A stretch of 64,000 bases of DNA, taken from Kitasatospora sp. NBC_00374. GTDB taxonomy: Bacteria; Actinomycetota; Actinomycetes; Streptomycetales; Streptomycetaceae. Below, one piece after another: positions 7,689 to 17,168 of this stretch. Location of the stretch: NCBI RefSeq assembly GCF_041434935.1, contig NZ_CP107964.1, forward strand, positions 62,001-126,000, in the 5' to 3' direction. Made by a program: the position numbers and the translations under genes. The notes under the pieces are model-generated. The model did not search any database. It had not been told where the DNA came from and worked only from the letters and a program-made list of their open reading frames with translations. Numbering within the stretch: the first letter of the stretch is position 1; each line of letters starts with the position of its first letter.

Positions 7689-8030
7689 ATGTGGAGTGAG
7701 TCGAACAACTATGGCTTCGAGGACGAGCAGGACTACCTGCGGTCGATCAAGCAGGACGACAGTTACACGTTCACGTACCCGTTCGAGTACATCGCTAAGA
7801 ACCACGGGAACGACAACTACGACATCGGCACAGCGGACATGGTGGTCCGGCTCCAGTGGACCGACATGGAGGCCGGGTACACGATGGCCTACGACGTCCC
7901 CGAGATGTACAAGATCGACCCCGCTGAGGGGAACGGCGATGCAGCGAGCTTCTACGAGACCGACGTTTACTGGAGGCTAGACAGCGACCTCGACGGCATG
8001 GGGATCGGCGTCGACCTTCGTGCCTTCTAG
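7689..8030 (+). CDS. Small hypothetical protein
   Basis: A 113-residue acidic protein starting MWSESNNYGFEDEQDYLRSI and rich in Tyr, Asp and Thr (SYTFTYPFEYIAKNHGND, YTMAYDVPEMYK). Base composition is clearly lower in GC than the flanking IS genes and codon choice is less GC3-biased, which suggests recent acquisition. The sequence reads as a normal folded protein but I do not recognise a family. Its TAG stop (8028-8030) forms part of the TAGA target site duplicated by the neighbouring IS, so the IS landed exactly on the stop without changing the protein. The upstream side is bordered by the truncated IS5 fragment, so its own promoter may be lost or reside in the IS remnant. Confidence 0.55.
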   Translation: MWSESNNYGFEDEQDYLRSIKQDDSYTFTYPFEYIAKNHGNDNYDIGTADMVVRLQWTDMEAGYTMAYDVPEMYKIDPAEGNGDAASFYETDVYWRLDSDLDGMGIGVDLRAF

Positions 8031-8104
8031 AGGGCCTGTTTGGAGTCGTGATCAATTGCCCGGTTCGCCCACCGCGGGCCGGGCGGGGCTGGTAGAAAGC
8101 TTCC

Positions 8105-8524
8105 GTGACGCGACGCGAACTGAACGACAGTGAGTGGGAGTTGGTCGAGCCATTCCTGCCCGTCGGCCGGTATGGCCCGTATCCGAAGCATCTGCGTGAA
8201 CAGTTCGAGGGCGTCATTTGGAAGTTCCGCAGCGGCGGCCAGTGGCGGGAGATGCCCCAGGAGTTCGGGGCCTGGCAGACGGTCTACGACCGCTTCGCCC
8301 AGTGGCGTGACGGCGGCGTGTTCGCCGTGCTGATGGAGGCGATGATCGCCGAGGCCGCCAGCCGTGGACAGGCGGACATGTCGCTGGTCAGCGTGGACTC
8401 CACGGTCGCCCGCGCGCACCATGATGCGGCCGGGATGGTGGCGGACCCCGAGGTGCTGGCGGCCCTGGAGGAGGCGGCAGCGGAGGAAAAGGGGCAGCGG
8501 AAACCGGGCAAACCGCCCCGGTGA
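8105..8524 (+). CDS. IS5-family transposase, frame A (N-terminal)
   Basis: 139 residues beginning TRRELNDSEWELVEPFLPVG (GTG start). It contains the DUF4096-type helix-turn-helix region usual for IS427-group transposases and FRSGGQWREMPQEFGAWQTV. Near the end, SLVSVDSTVARAHHDAAGM supplies the first catalytic Asp (VDST). It ends just after an A/G-rich stretch (GAGGAAAAGGGGC) and overlaps frame B by 4 bases, so the full transposase is probably made by -1 frameshifting as in related elements. Confidence 0.85.
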   Translation: MTRRELNDSEWELVEPFLPVGRYGPYPKHLREQFEGVIWKFRSGGQWREMPQEFGAWQTVYDRFAQWRDGGVFAVLMEAMIAEAASRGQADMSLVSVDSTVARAHHDAAGMVADPEVLAALEEAAAEEKGQRKPGKPPR

Positions 8525-9099
8525 CCGTCGAGTCGGCGTCGCTTGCGGCGGATCGCGCCGAGCGTCGACGGCTGCGGCGGCGCCGCCGGGCCCGGCTCAA
8601 AGCCGCGGAGCTCGGGCGCTCGCGCGGCGGTCTCACCAGCAAGGTCCACCTCGCGGCGGACCGGCGCTGCCGCCCGCTGGCCTTCGTTCTCACGCCGGGG
8701 CAGGCCGCCGACAGCCCGCGGTTCGTCGCGGTGCTGGAGAAGGTCAAGGTGCGAGGTCCGCTCGGCCGTCCGCGCACCCGGCCCGCCGCGGTCGCCGCCG
8801 ATAAGGCGTACTCTTCGCGGGCCAACCGCGCCTACCTGCGCAGACGCGGGATCAAGGCGGTGATACCGGAGAAAGTCGACCAGGCCGCGAACCGCAAGAA
8901 GCGCGGCAGCGCCGGCGGCCGACCCGTCTCCCACGACGCCGAGCATTACAAGGAGCGCAACACAGTGGAACGTTGCATCAACAAGATCCGGGCCTGGCGG
9001 GGCTTGGCCACCCGATACGACAAGACTCCCGAGAGCTACATGGCGGGGCTACAACTGCGCGGATCCATCATCTGGATGCGCAGCCTCGGTCCCGCCTAA
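8521..9099 (+). CDS. IS5-family transposase, frame B (C-terminal)
   Basis: 192 residues carrying the second half of the DDE domain: LGRSRGGLTSKVHLAADRRC, PRFVAVLEKVKVRG, then AVAADKAYSSRANRAYLRRR (second Asp) and HYKERNTVERCINKIRAWRG (catalytic Glu in the ERNTVER region). It most likely functions only as a fusion with frame A. It stops 23 bases before the right inverted repeat end. All catalytic residues are present, so this copy may be active. Confidence 0.85.
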   Translation: MTVESASLAADRAERRRLRRRRRARLKAAELGRSRGGLTSKVHLAADRRCRPLAFVLTPGQAADSPRFVAVLEKVKVRGPLGRPRTRPAAVAADKAYSSRANRAYLRRRGIKAVIPEKVDQAANRKKRGSAGGRPVSHDAEHYKERNTVERCINKIRAWRGLATRYDKTPESYMAGLQLRGSIIWMRSLGPA

Positions 9100-9271
9100 T
9101 GATCACGACTCCAAACAGGCCCTAGACGGGATCTGGCGGGGTGCGTGCTTCCGGTGGGAGGGCGGTGGCGGGTTGCCTGGTGGTCGGCGCGGCGCCCGGG
9201 CTCGTTCCCGCCGGTGACGGCGAAGGTGCCCCGGTGCGCGCCGTTCGGTGCGGGTGAGTGAGAGAGCCGGG

Positions 9272-9382
9272 ATGGGCATGGCGAAGGGGGTCACGCGCAA
9301 GGCCGTGGGGTCGGTGGCGGCCCGGCGGCGGGCGCGGGAGTTGCGCAGTAAGTACGAGGCCCGTGATCTGGCGCTGCTGGCT
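9272..9382 (+). pseudogene. Truncated small hypothetical gene
   Basis: Encodes MGMAKGVTRKAVGSVAARRR followed by ARELRSKYEARDLALLA, a basic helical N-terminus. It is cut off at about 9382 where transposase sequence begins. The rest of the gene is gone; family unknown. Confidence 0.4.
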
Positions 9383-9649
9383 ACAAGAACGCCGTCGTCG
9401 AACATGGAGCCACGCAGGGCATCGACGTCGAAATCGTCCGCCGCGACCCCGCCACCAGGGGATTCGTCGTCCAGCCCCGCCGCTGGGTCGTCGAGCGCCA
9501 CCTTCGGCTGGCTCATGAACCACCGCCGCCTCGCCCGCGACTACGAAGCCCTCCCGGCCCGCTCCGAAGCCATGGTTCACATCGCGATGATCAGCCTCAT
9601 GACTCGCCGACTCACCAGCGAATCCACCCCGACCTGGCGCGGAACCTGA
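9383..9649 (+). pseudogene. IS5-family transposase C-terminal remnant
   Basis: One frame reads KNAVVEHGATQGIDVEIVRR and FVVQPRRWVVER. After a one-base shift near 9500 it continues FGWLMNHRRLARDYEALPAR, SEAMVHIAMISLMTRRLT and ends STPTWRGT. This is the characteristic end of a streptomycete IS5-type transposase (RWVVERTFGW...). The N-terminal two thirds are missing. Confidence 0.75.
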
Positions 9650-9698
9650 GCCCCGAAGTCAGGGACGAAACGCCCAGTCAGAGATGGTGACCAGCGCA

Positions 9699-9737
9699 GT
9701 GATGCTCCCGCCTCACATGGTTGGGCGGGAGCATCAC
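9699..9737. terminator. Strong hairpin terminator
   Basis: GTGATGCTCCCGCC, 11-nt loop, GGCGGGAGCATCAC: perfect 14-bp stem. It lies 77 bases beyond the stop of the minus-strand lipoprotein gene and can end that transcript, and would also stop plus-strand reading from the IS debris. Confidence 0.75.
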
Positions 9738-9813
9738 TACTTCGACTCAAACCGCCGGTTCAAGGATCCGGCCCATTAGAGCTGAGGCATTCGAAGCTGG
9801 CACTACCTTTCAA

Positions 9814-10284
9814 TCAGTCCTTGACTTTTTCGAATACGACGCCAGCGCACCAATCATCGGGATCACCGAGAGTACACAGGTCCGTCTCGGCCGTAGATTG
9901 GTTTCGAACTGAGACTAGCTTGGTAATGCTCCCCGCTACCAAATCCGCATACTTCGAATCAAATTCGAGCGCTACGCCCGTATTGGCGGCGCCTCCCGAA
10001 TCCGATATCACCCATTTCCCATCCCCAGATATGAGATGGTCCATCCTGCCCGGGCTTCCGTCATAGGGGAAGTTGCTCACAGAGAACCTGCCGTCAGATT
10101 CAAAGGTGATCCTCGAGCCGACTGGAGACTCCCACGTTCCCGCCACGGTGGAGCCACTGAGGGCTGGGCCACTCGCACGGGGATCACTGGCGCAAGAAGT
10201 GAGGAGCGCCGCGCTTGCCAGTGTCGCAGCGATAACTATGATTCCATTCCCGGGGGCCGAGCGGTACAGTCTGCCCGATTTCAT
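9814..10284 (-). CDS. Lipoprotein, candidate immunity protein for the RHS toxin
   Basis: A 156-residue protein with a lipoprotein signal: positive N-terminus, hydrophobic stretch (GIIVIAATLASAALLTSC) and lipobox LLTSC, lipid-modified Cys at about residue 31. The mature part (GTWESPVGSRITFESDGRFS, then GDGKWVISDSGG) resembles a small lipocalin-like or beta-rich fold. Two later cysteines (DLCTLGDPDDWC) may form a disulfide. Its ATG overlaps the TGA of the RHS gene (ATGA, 10281-10284), so it is translationally coupled. A small surface lipoprotein encoded right after a polymorphic toxin is the standard place for an immunity gene. The DNA is lower in GC than the RHS core, matching the toxin tip. 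Immunity function is inferred, not shown. Confidence 0.7.
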   Translation of the reverse strand: MKSGRLYRSAPGNGIIVIAATLASAALLTSCASDPRASGPALSGSTVAGTWESPVGSRITFESDGRFSVSNFPYDGSPGRMDHLISGDGKWVISDSGGAANTGVALEFDSKYADLVAGSITKLVSVRNQSTAETDLCTLGDPDDWCAGVVFEKVKD

Positions 10285-13200
10285 CGCTCGCCATGCTCCT
10301 TTACGTCAAATGAGATGGTCTGAGTCCAATTGTAGTGCTGGACGATCGTGGCACCGACACCGGAGGTCGAGTCATGCGTTTCCCCGCAGGCGTGGTCATG
10401 GCAGAATGACACCCAGGTTGTGGAATTCGATGCCCTAATATTAACAGTGACCGTTCGATTCTTGGAATCCACCTGGAGGACTTGATATTCCTCAGTGTAT
10501 GAGCCAAGTATCGCATCGGCATCATTGGTTCCAATTGCGCCATTCGTAAGCAACGAAATCCCATCCATCCAGCTTCCGGGCCGACTTGCCGAAATCCACG
10601 GGGCGTCGGGGTCGAAGTGGGATGGCTTCGACTTATACTGCTTGGCTATTTTATAGAGCAGGGAAATGTTGTGGTCGTCGGTCGCGAGCTGGCGCACAAT
10701 GTTTGAATTTGGGCCGAAGTAGAGGTCATGGTATGCGCCGCCGACCTCCAGCGCCCACATGTTTGCGAGATCGTATGGATCGAGCCTATTGAGGGCATCA
10801 GAAAACCCTGCCGGATAGTTGGGCGCGCTCAGCTGACCATAGTAGTGGGCGAGTGGTGCGCAATTTCCTTCGATCAGGCTAAAACCCTTGCAGCTTGATA
10901 TCGCCGAGTCGCCCTTGATTTGTTTTGCGAGAGAGAGCTTGAGTTTCGACTTGACCGCTCCGACCTGAGCTTTCTTCTCCTCATTCCTGGCTTCCTCGGA
11001 TAGACCAGACTGCATGCGCGGGCGATCCACGGCGTTGCAGGTATCGAGGCAGTGTGAAGTTGTAGCTATTAGTCCGGTGGGGTCGCTCTTGCCGATGGGG
11101 TTGCTGCCGGCGTAGTTGTAGCCGCCGAGCTGTTGGGCATCAGCGGCATCGAAGAGCGGGTCGGGGCTGATGAAGCGGCCGGTGACCGGGTCGTACTGGC
11201 GGGCGCCGAGGGTGGTGAGGTTGCTGGCGGCGGAGGTGGGGGCGTTGAGGAAGCCGCGGTTGTCGGGCCAGGTGGCCGGTGTGCCGCGGGGTGCGCCGTA
11301 GGGGGTGAACTGGCGCCAGGTCGGCGTCTGGCAGGTGTAGTCGAGGACGAGGCCGGCGCTGCCGTGGGGGTCGGCTATTTCGAAGCGGTAGTTGGTGCCG
11401 GTGCCGGTGCGGACGGTGGTGCCGCCGCCGGGCAGCGGGTAGTACCGCGTGCCGGTGAGGGTGCTGGTGGTGGTGTTGAGGGTGATCTGCTGGCCGGGCA
11501 GGTAGAGGGTGGTGGTGCCGGTGTCCTTCTGGAGGAGGACCTGGCCGTCGGCGCCGTAGACGTAGGAGGAGTTGCCGGTGGTGCCGCCGGTGATCGTGGT
11601 GAGGCGGCCGGCGTCGTCCCAGGTGAGGGTCTGGGTGCCGGTGGCGGGGGTGGTGCGGGTGGTGGTGTTGCCCGCGGTGTCGTACTGGTAGATGCTGTTG
11701 GCGCTGGTGGAGGTCAGGGTGTGCGCCTGGCCGGTGCCGTTTCCGTTGTAGGTGTAGGCGGTGGAGGTGTCGGCTCCACCGGTGGTGGAGTGCTCGGTCT
11801 GGCTGGTGCGGTTGCCCAGCGCGTCGAACGCCCAGTCCGTCCAGTAGGCGCCGCCGCTGATCGCGTCACCGACCTGGGAGTGCGCGGCACCAGTCGGGGC
11901 GGTGGCGCAGGAGTCGGTGGCGGTCCAGGCCTGGGTGAGACGGTCGAGCTGGTCGTAGCCGTAGCACTGGGTCTCGGAGGTCGCACCGAGCCGGGTGGAG
12001 ACCTGGCGGGTGATGTTGCCGGCCTTGTCGTAGTCGTAGTGCTGCTTGTCGACGTCGCTGGCGGGGCTTCCGGTGGTGGCGCGGGAGACGAGCTGGTCGG
12101 TCAGGCGGCCGGTGTGGTCGTCGTAGGTGTTGGTGATGAAGCCGAGGTTGCCCAGCGCGCCGAGGGTGGTCTGGTTGACCCGGCCGTAGGCGTCGTAGGT
12201 GGTGCCCTGCGCGTAGCCGTAGCTGGCAGTCGCAAGCCCGTTCGGGAGGTCGAGGGCGGTGGCGTAGGAGTGCAGGACGGTCTCGGCCGGCAGGCCCGCT
12301 CCGAGGGGGGAGACGTCGCTGTAGGGCAGGCCGGTGTTGGTGGTGTAGTCGTGCTTGAACGTGTAGTTCTTGCCGAGCTGCGTGCCCTCGGTCGCGGACG
12401 GGATGGTGATGGTGTCGCCGAGGGATTCGCCGAACTTGTTGAAGCCGAGGGACTGGGTCACGTAGGCGGCGCCGCCGCTGTACGACGTCGTCGTGGTGGC
12501 GTGGCCGATCGGGTAGCCCATCGAGGCGACCGCGTTGTTGTCGTTGTCGTAAACCCAGGCGGCGATCTTGTTCGCGTCCGTCTGGCCGGTCACCGGTGCC
12601 GTGTAGGTGGCGGTCTTGCGGTTGAGGACGTCGTAGGTGGAGCTGACGGTCTTGCCGCGGGAGTCGGTGGTCTGGATCAGGTTGCCGGCGGGGTCGTACT
12701 GCATGGTGCTGTTGCCGGCGTCGGGGTCGTTCTTGGCGGTGGCCTGGCCGAGCAGGTTGTAGGTGGTGGTCCAGGTGGAGCCGTTGGCGGCGACGGTGTT
12801 CTGCTTGCCGTGGCCGTCGAAGCCGTAGGTGATGGCCTGGCTGGTGCCACCGGAGAGGGTGTAGGTGCCGGTGAACGTGTCGGCGGGCGGGGTGAGGGTC
12901 GGGCGCGCGGTGTAGTCGTCGAGCTCAGTAGTGCGGCCCAGCGGATCGGTGACGGTGGTCTTCACGGTGCCGCCGGCCGGCGGCACCACGGTGGTGCGGT
13001 CACCCCCGTAGACGGTGGTCGTGGTCTCCTGCACCGCCGCGTACTTCAGGGAGTCGGTCCTGACCGCGCGGCCGAGGCCGTCGTACGTGGTGACCTGCTG
13101 GTTGGGGATCTGCGAGTCCTGCACCGAGGCCAGCGCAAGGTTGGGCAGCGTCCCGGAGTCCCAGTAGGCGTTGTTCTGCTTGCGGACCCAGCCGCGGGAG

Positions 13201-16200
13201 TCGTAGAACGACTCGGTGACCATCCGGCCGCCCTGCGGCGTCGGCGTCTGCGTCTGCCGCACCCGGCCCAGCGAGTCGTAGACCGTCACCGACGTCGCAT
13301 AACCGAGCTGCTCGTTCAGCTTGTCAGTGGTGACACCGGACAGGCCCGTGCTGGAGACGGTGTAGGTGTACTTGATGTTGGCCGGCGCCGGGCTGGTGCG
13401 GCTGTTGGTCCACACGGCGGTGAGTCGGCCGAGTGCGTCGGACTGGCCGGTCGCGGTGACGCCGTTGGCATCGGTTGCGGCGATGGTGAGTCTGCGGGCC
13501 GGTGCCAGGGCCGTCCTGACGCTCTGGTTCCTGGCGTTGGTGACCGTGCTGCCGGTGGTCAGGCCGACGGTGTCGACCGTGTAGGCGGTGGTGGTCGCGT
13601 TCCCGTTGGCGTCGTAGGCGACCAGCGGTCGACCGTAGGTGTCGTAGGTGGTGCGCTTGCTGGTCACCCAGCTGTAGGCGCCTCCACTGTGGTCGACGGC
13701 CGTGCGCACCATGGTGGGGTTGCCGACGGTCGGTGGCGCGCTCTGCGGGAAGGCGGTGTTGAAGGTGGGGTCGTCGTAGGAGGTGCGGGTCGCGGTGATC
13801 ACCTGCGACGGGCGGTTGACCGTGGCAGGTGCGGTCAGGGTGTTGTATCCGGCCGGGACGGAGGCGATGGCGCCCTGGGTGAAGCCGCCGCAGGCCACGG
13901 ACACGCTCTCCTGGGAGGCCACCAGGCCGATCAGGTTGAGGGCGGTGTTCGCTGGGGCGTAGGTGGAGGTGGTGCAGCGGTCGTAGGCGGCGACGGCCGG
14001 GACGGTGTGGCTGTAGCTCGCCGTCGGCAGGCCGAAGTTCACGTCGGCCGGGTCGGTGATGTAGGTGTTGTCCGTCTCGCCGACACGCCAGGTGGTGGCT
14101 CCGCCGGAGGTGACGGCCTGCCGGGTGTAGGTCTCGGCGTCCTTGACGGTGGTGGCCTTCAGGGCAGGCAGGCCGGTGCGGTTGCGGGTCGCGGTGGCCG
14201 GTGAGATCCAGTAGGACGTGATGGTCAGGTTCTCGACGGCGCCGGTGTCGCCCTTGTAGGCGGTGGATTCCAGCTGGCTGCCGGACAGCTGGTCGCTGTC
14301 GGTGTGCGTGCCCCCCTGGGAGTCGGTGAGGGTGACGGTGCGGGTGGAGGTCGGGGTCAGATAGTCCCCGTCCATGCCGCGGTGGTAGCTGGCGGTGTTC
14401 TTGGTCTTGCGGTCGTTGGCTCCGTCACCGGCGTAGGTGGTGACGGTGGCGTAGCCGCGGAACTGCCCCCAGGTGCGGTACTTGGGCTGGACGACCTCGT
14501 TGTCGTCGTAGTGCCAGGCCGCGCCGCCGCCGTAGCTGTAGGTGGTGGCCTTGGTGGTGGCGCCGCCGGTCTGGTCGGCTTCGAGGACCTGGGTGACGGC
14601 GTACTTCTGGAACCAGTCGGTGATCGGTGCGCTGTAGAACGGCGGCGTCCAGTTCACCGGATAGCAGGAGGCAGTGTTGGTGGACGGGTTCGCGGAGGCG
14701 ATGGAGGCGGGGGTGCAGGGGTTGGGCAGGCCGTAGGAGATGCCGGTGACCGTGCCGAGCTCTCCGGTGATGGAGGTGAGGCGGTAGCGGAACATTCCGG
14801 GGAAGTTGGTGGTGTCGACCCGGTTCTGCATCGTGGTGCCGCCGAAGACGGTGGGCGGCAGGGCGATCGGGCTGCCGGAGCCGCCGCCGGTGGTGTCCTT
14901 GCCGGTGCGGACGACGGAGGCCAGCCACAGGGTGGGCGAGGTGCCGTCACCGGTCGGCGGTTCGGACTGCGTCAGGTCGTAGGTGTCCACCGGCAGGTAC
15001 GTGCCCGCCGGGACGGAGTACTGGCTGGTGGTGATCTGCTTGAGTCGCACGGTGGAGAAGAAGGCCGGCGAGTGCGAGGTGCAGGTCGCCCCGCTGTTGC
15101 AGATCAGGTCGAACGGCACGTCCGGGTACTGGGTGCCCGCGTTCGACGCCGAGATCGGATCGCAGGTCGCCGCGGTGCAGCGCGCGCCGGTGGTGAACGC
15201 CACCTGGTCGGGGACGGTGCCGAAGGCGCCGCCGTCGTTGAACCCGTAGTCGATCCGCGCCAGGTAGGAGTCGCGGACGTACTTGGTGTTGGAGGCGCCG
15301 TTGTTCTGGCCGTAGTAGTTGGTGTCCTGGTTGTACCAGTAGGACATGGCCTGGCCGTGGACGTCCTTGGCGTAGTCCAGGTGCCACTTGTAGGCCATCG
15401 TGCACACCGACGACGTGAAGCCCGCGGCGTTGTAGCAGGGGTCGCCCGGGTGCGCGGAGTACACCGGCATGGAGTCGACCGAGTTAGTCACCGGCTTGCC
15501 GGCGCTCCAGCCGGGCAGCTGGTTGAGGCCGAAGGAGTACACCGTGCCGGAGCGGTCGGCGACCGTCCAGTAGTCGGTGTTGTACGTGCCGGTGCCGTTG
15601 TTGGCGCCGGTGACGTGGGTGATCTTCTCGCCGTGGTCGTTGACCGGCTTCCACACGGACTGCGCCGCGTCCCATACGAGCGCCGACGACGCGCCGTTGA
15701 GCGACAGGCTCAGAATCGGGCCGGCGTAGCACTCGTCGTTGGTCTCGGACGGGGACGCGGTGCCTTCCGGCTTGTCGGCGCAGGAGGTGAAGGTCTGCTC
15801 GATGTAGGAGTCCGGGGAGGACCAGCCGTCGCCGATCCAGGAGGCCTGGGCCTGGGTGGAGGCGGTCTTGCCGTCCACGGTGGCCGAGTCGTAGCCCAGT
15901 GAGACCTTCGGCGTCAGCGAGGTCGAGGCGCCGGGGGTCCCGATGGGGTAGGAGTAGGTGAACGAGCCACTGTTCCCACCACCCGTCCAGCTGCCGCTCG
16001 GCGCGAGAGGGGTGGCGGCGTAGCTGCCGGTCGCGCCGCCCTCCTGGCCGGTGGAGTCCGTGGCGGCCAGCACCTGCGGTGCTTGCGTGGTGGACGCCTT
16101 CAGAGCGGTCGTGCTCTCGGCGGACCAGGTGGCGGAAATTGCCCGGCTCGAGTCCTCCGTGGTGGAGGTCTTGGTGGCAGTGGTGGGGGCGGCGCCGAGG

Positions 16201-16886
16201 TCGACCTCGGCCGACACGGATGCCGTCTTCGCGTCCCGCTGGGTGGTGAGCGGTGTCTGGACCCGGCAGGCGGGTACCTCGGGCGTGGTCAGTGCGCAGG
16301 CCGGCAGTGAGACCAGGTGGAGGCGGGAGGCGTAGTTGCCTCCGTAGGCCTCTGCGAAGGTGGAGTAGTCGACGCCGACCCTGACGCTGCCCTGCCCTGC
16401 GGTGGTGGGCTTGACGGTGAAGAGCACGCCGGAGATGCCGAGGTCGGCCGACTTCTGACGGTCCAGCACGCTGATGCCGACCTCACCGGGCCCCTGGTAG
16501 GCGCCGGCAGCGGGCTTGGCGGCCTGGACCCACACCGGGGTACCACTCGCCGTCTGCTTCGCGCCGTCGGACTTATCCGTGGGGGCGGCGAGGTGCACAC
16601 TGCCGCTGGTGGCCTTGGGCCAGGCGGTGGCGTGCGGGGTGTAGGTCTTGCGGGCTTCCCCGCCCGGCGCCTGGCCCGGTTTCGGGTTGAGGTTGCGAAC
16701 GCCCTTGACCGCCTTGGCGGACGGCGCCGCGGGTAGCGGCCCTCCGCTCGCGGGGACGGCGTAGGCGGGCGCTGCCACCAGCGCCGACAGAAGAGCCGTG
16801 ACGGATATGAAGGGCAACCAGGAGCGCCCTGATATGGACGATTTACGGGATCCATGTGGTCGACGGGCGTCGACGGGTATGCGCAT
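10281..16886 (-). CDS. Secreted RHS/YD-repeat polymorphic toxin
   Basis: A 2201-residue secreted protein. A signal peptide spans about residues 1-43 (LPFISVTALLSALVAAPAYA). An N-terminal region common to streptomycete RHS proteins follows (GSFTYSYPIGTPGASTSLTP, SLGYDSATVDG; residues about 300-345). Long YD/RHS repeats run from about 1100 to 1930 (YDALGRLTAVW- and YDVLNRKTATY-type units, DYDKAGNITRQVS). The conserved RHS core closes with LGARQYDPVTGRFISPDP and NYAGSNPIGKSDPTGL (about 1900-1940). The last roughly 260 residues differ in composition and codon use and should be the toxin tip (GGAYHDLYFGPNSNIVRQLA, ILGSYTEEYQVLQVDSKN, WVSFCHDHACGETHDSTSG). I do not recognise the tip activity; a His/Cys/Asp cluster near the end (CHDHACGETHD) could bind metal. 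It is divergent from the LamG gene and overlaps the lipoprotein gene. Confidence 0.9.
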   Translation of the reverse strand: MRIPVDARRPHGSRKSSISGRSWLPFISVTALLSALVAAPAYAVPASGGPLPAAPSAKAVKGVRNLNPKPGQAPGGEARKTYTPHATAWPKATSGSVHLAAPTDKSDGAKQTASGTPVWVQAAKPAAGAYQGPGEVGISVLDRQKSADLGISGVLFTVKPTTAGQGSVRVGVDYSTFAEAYGGNYASRLHLVSLPACALTTPEVPACRVQTPLTTQRDAKTASVSAEVDLGAAPTTATKTSTTEDSSRAISATWSAESTTALKASTTQAPQVLAATDSTGQEGGATGSYAATPLAPSGSWTGGGNSGSFTYSYPIGTPGASTSLTPKVSLGYDSATVDGKTASTQAQASWIGDGWSSPDSYIEQTFTSCADKPEGTASPSETNDECYAGPILSLSLNGASSALVWDAAQSVWKPVNDHGEKITHVTGANNGTGTYNTDYWTVADRSGTVYSFGLNQLPGWSAGKPVTNSVDSMPVYSAHPGDPCYNAAGFTSSVCTMAYKWHLDYAKDVHGQAMSYWYNQDTNYYGQNNGASNTKYVRDSYLARIDYGFNDGGAFGTVPDQVAFTTGARCTAATCDPISASNAGTQYPDVPFDLICNSGATCTSHSPAFFSTVRLKQITTSQYSVPAGTYLPVDTYDLTQSEPPTGDGTSPTLWLASVVRTGKDTTGGGSGSPIALPPTVFGGTTMQNRVDTTNFPGMFRYRLTSITGELGTVTGISYGLPNPCTPASIASANPSTNTASCYPVNWTPPFYSAPITDWFQKYAVTQVLEADQTGGATTKATTYSYGGGAAWHYDDNEVVQPKYRTWGQFRGYATVTTYAGDGANDRKTKNTASYHRGMDGDYLTPTSTRTVTLTDSQGGTHTDSDQLSGSQLESTAYKGDTGAVENLTITSYWISPATATRNRTGLPALKATTVKDAETYTRQAVTSGGATTWRVGETDNTYITDPADVNFGLPTASYSHTVPAVAAYDRCTTSTYAPANTALNLIGLVASQESVSVACGGFTQGAIASVPAGYNTLTAPATVNRPSQVITATRTSYDDPTFNTAFPQSAPPTVGNPTMVRTAVDHSGGAYSWVTSKRTTYDTYGRPLVAYDANGNATTTAYTVDTVGLTTGSTVTNARNQSVRTALAPARRLTIAATDANGVTATGQSDALGRLTAVWTNSRTSPAPANIKYTYTVSSTGLSGVTTDKLNEQLGYATSVTVYDSLGRVRQTQTPTPQGGRMVTESFYDSRGWVRKQNNAYWDSGTLPNLALASVQDSQIPNQQVTTYDGLGRAVRTDSLKYAAVQETTTTVYGGDRTTVVPPAGGTVKTTVTDPLGRTTELDDYTARPTLTPPADTFTGTYTLSGGTSQAITYGFDGHGKQNTVAANGSTWTTTYNLLGQATAKNDPDAGNSTMQYDPAGNLIQTTDSRGKTVSSTYDVLNRKTATYTAPVTGQTDANKIAAWVYDNDNNAVASMGYPIGHATTTTSYSGGAAYVTQSLGFNKFGESLGDTITIPSATEGTQLGKNYTFKHDYTTNTGLPYSDVSPLGAGLPAETVLHSYATALDLPNGLATASYGYAQGTTYDAYGRVNQTTLGALGNLGFITNTYDDHTGRLTDQLVSRATTGSPASDVDKQHYDYDKAGNITRQVSTRLGATSETQCYGYDQLDRLTQAWTATDSCATAPTGAAHSQVGDAISGGAYWTDWAFDALGNRTSQTEHSTTGGADTSTAYTYNGNGTGQAHTLTSTSANSIYQYDTAGNTTTRTTPATGTQTLTWDDAGRLTTITGGTTGNSSYVYGADGQVLLQKDTGTTTLYLPGQQITLNTTTSTLTGTRYYPLPGGGTTVRTGTGTNYRFEIADPHGSAGLVLDYTCQTPTWRQFTPYGAPRGTPATWPDNRGFLNAPTSAASNLTTLGARQYDPVTGRFISPDPLFDAADAQQLGGYNYAGSNPIGKSDPTGLIATTSHCLDTCNAVDRPRMQSGLSEEARNEEKKAQVGAVKSKLKLSLAKQIKGDSAISSCKGFSLIEGNCAPLAHYYGQLSAPNYPAGFSDALNRLDPYDLANMWALEVGGAYHDLYFGPNSNIVRQLATDDHNISLLYKIAKQYKSKPSHFDPDAPWISASRPGSWMDGISLLTNGAIGTNDADAILGSYTEEYQVLQVDSKNRTVTVNIRASNSTTWVSFCHDHACGETHDSTSGVGATIVQHYNWTQTISFDVKEHGER

Positions 16887-17016
16887 GGCGCGTGGGCACC
16901 TCTGTCGTCAGCTGCGCGCGGGCAGCACGGAACACCGGCGTGATCACCGCCGGTGCGTTGACTATGGCAAGCCACCTGACTGCGAGTCACCACCTGATGG
17001 GCCCCCACCTGCCACT

Positions 17017-17073
17017 TTGACAAAACCTTTACCGAGGACTTCTGTCTCATATCGGACATAGGGTCTGCAATCC
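17017..17073 (+). promoter_or_regulatory. Twin regulatory repeat, copy 1
   Basis: Starts TTGACAAAACCTTTACC and ends ATCGGACATAGGGTCTGCAA + TCC. It aligns without gaps to 17169-17225. Located in the RHS/LamG divergent region, 130 bp from the RHS start. Confidence 0.55.
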
Positions 17074-17168
17074 TGCGTGCCGAGTCGACCGGCGGACATC
17101 GCCGGATTGTCGCCGAGCCTTCGCCCTCCCCGCGGAGGCCGTTTCGGCCCTGGGCCGTCACCATCGGC

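Larger units (their letters stand above)
8032..9122 (+). mobile_element. Complete IS5-family (IS427-like) insertion sequence
   Basis: 1091 bp. The ends GGGCCTGTTTGGAGTCGTGA and its exact reverse complement (to 9122) form terminal inverted repeats of more than 20 bp. A TAGA target duplication lies at 8028-8031 and 9123-9126. It holds two overlapping transposase frames. Confidence 0.88.

Noticed and set aside
11133..14204. 1023-codon plus-strand open frame, rich in Gly/Val
   Set aside because: It is the antisense shadow of the RHS gene on the minus strand; composition is low-complexity and the minus frame has clear YD repeats.
14304..15902. 532-codon plus-strand open frame
   Set aside because: Also antisense to the RHS gene; no ribosome site or recognisable motif.
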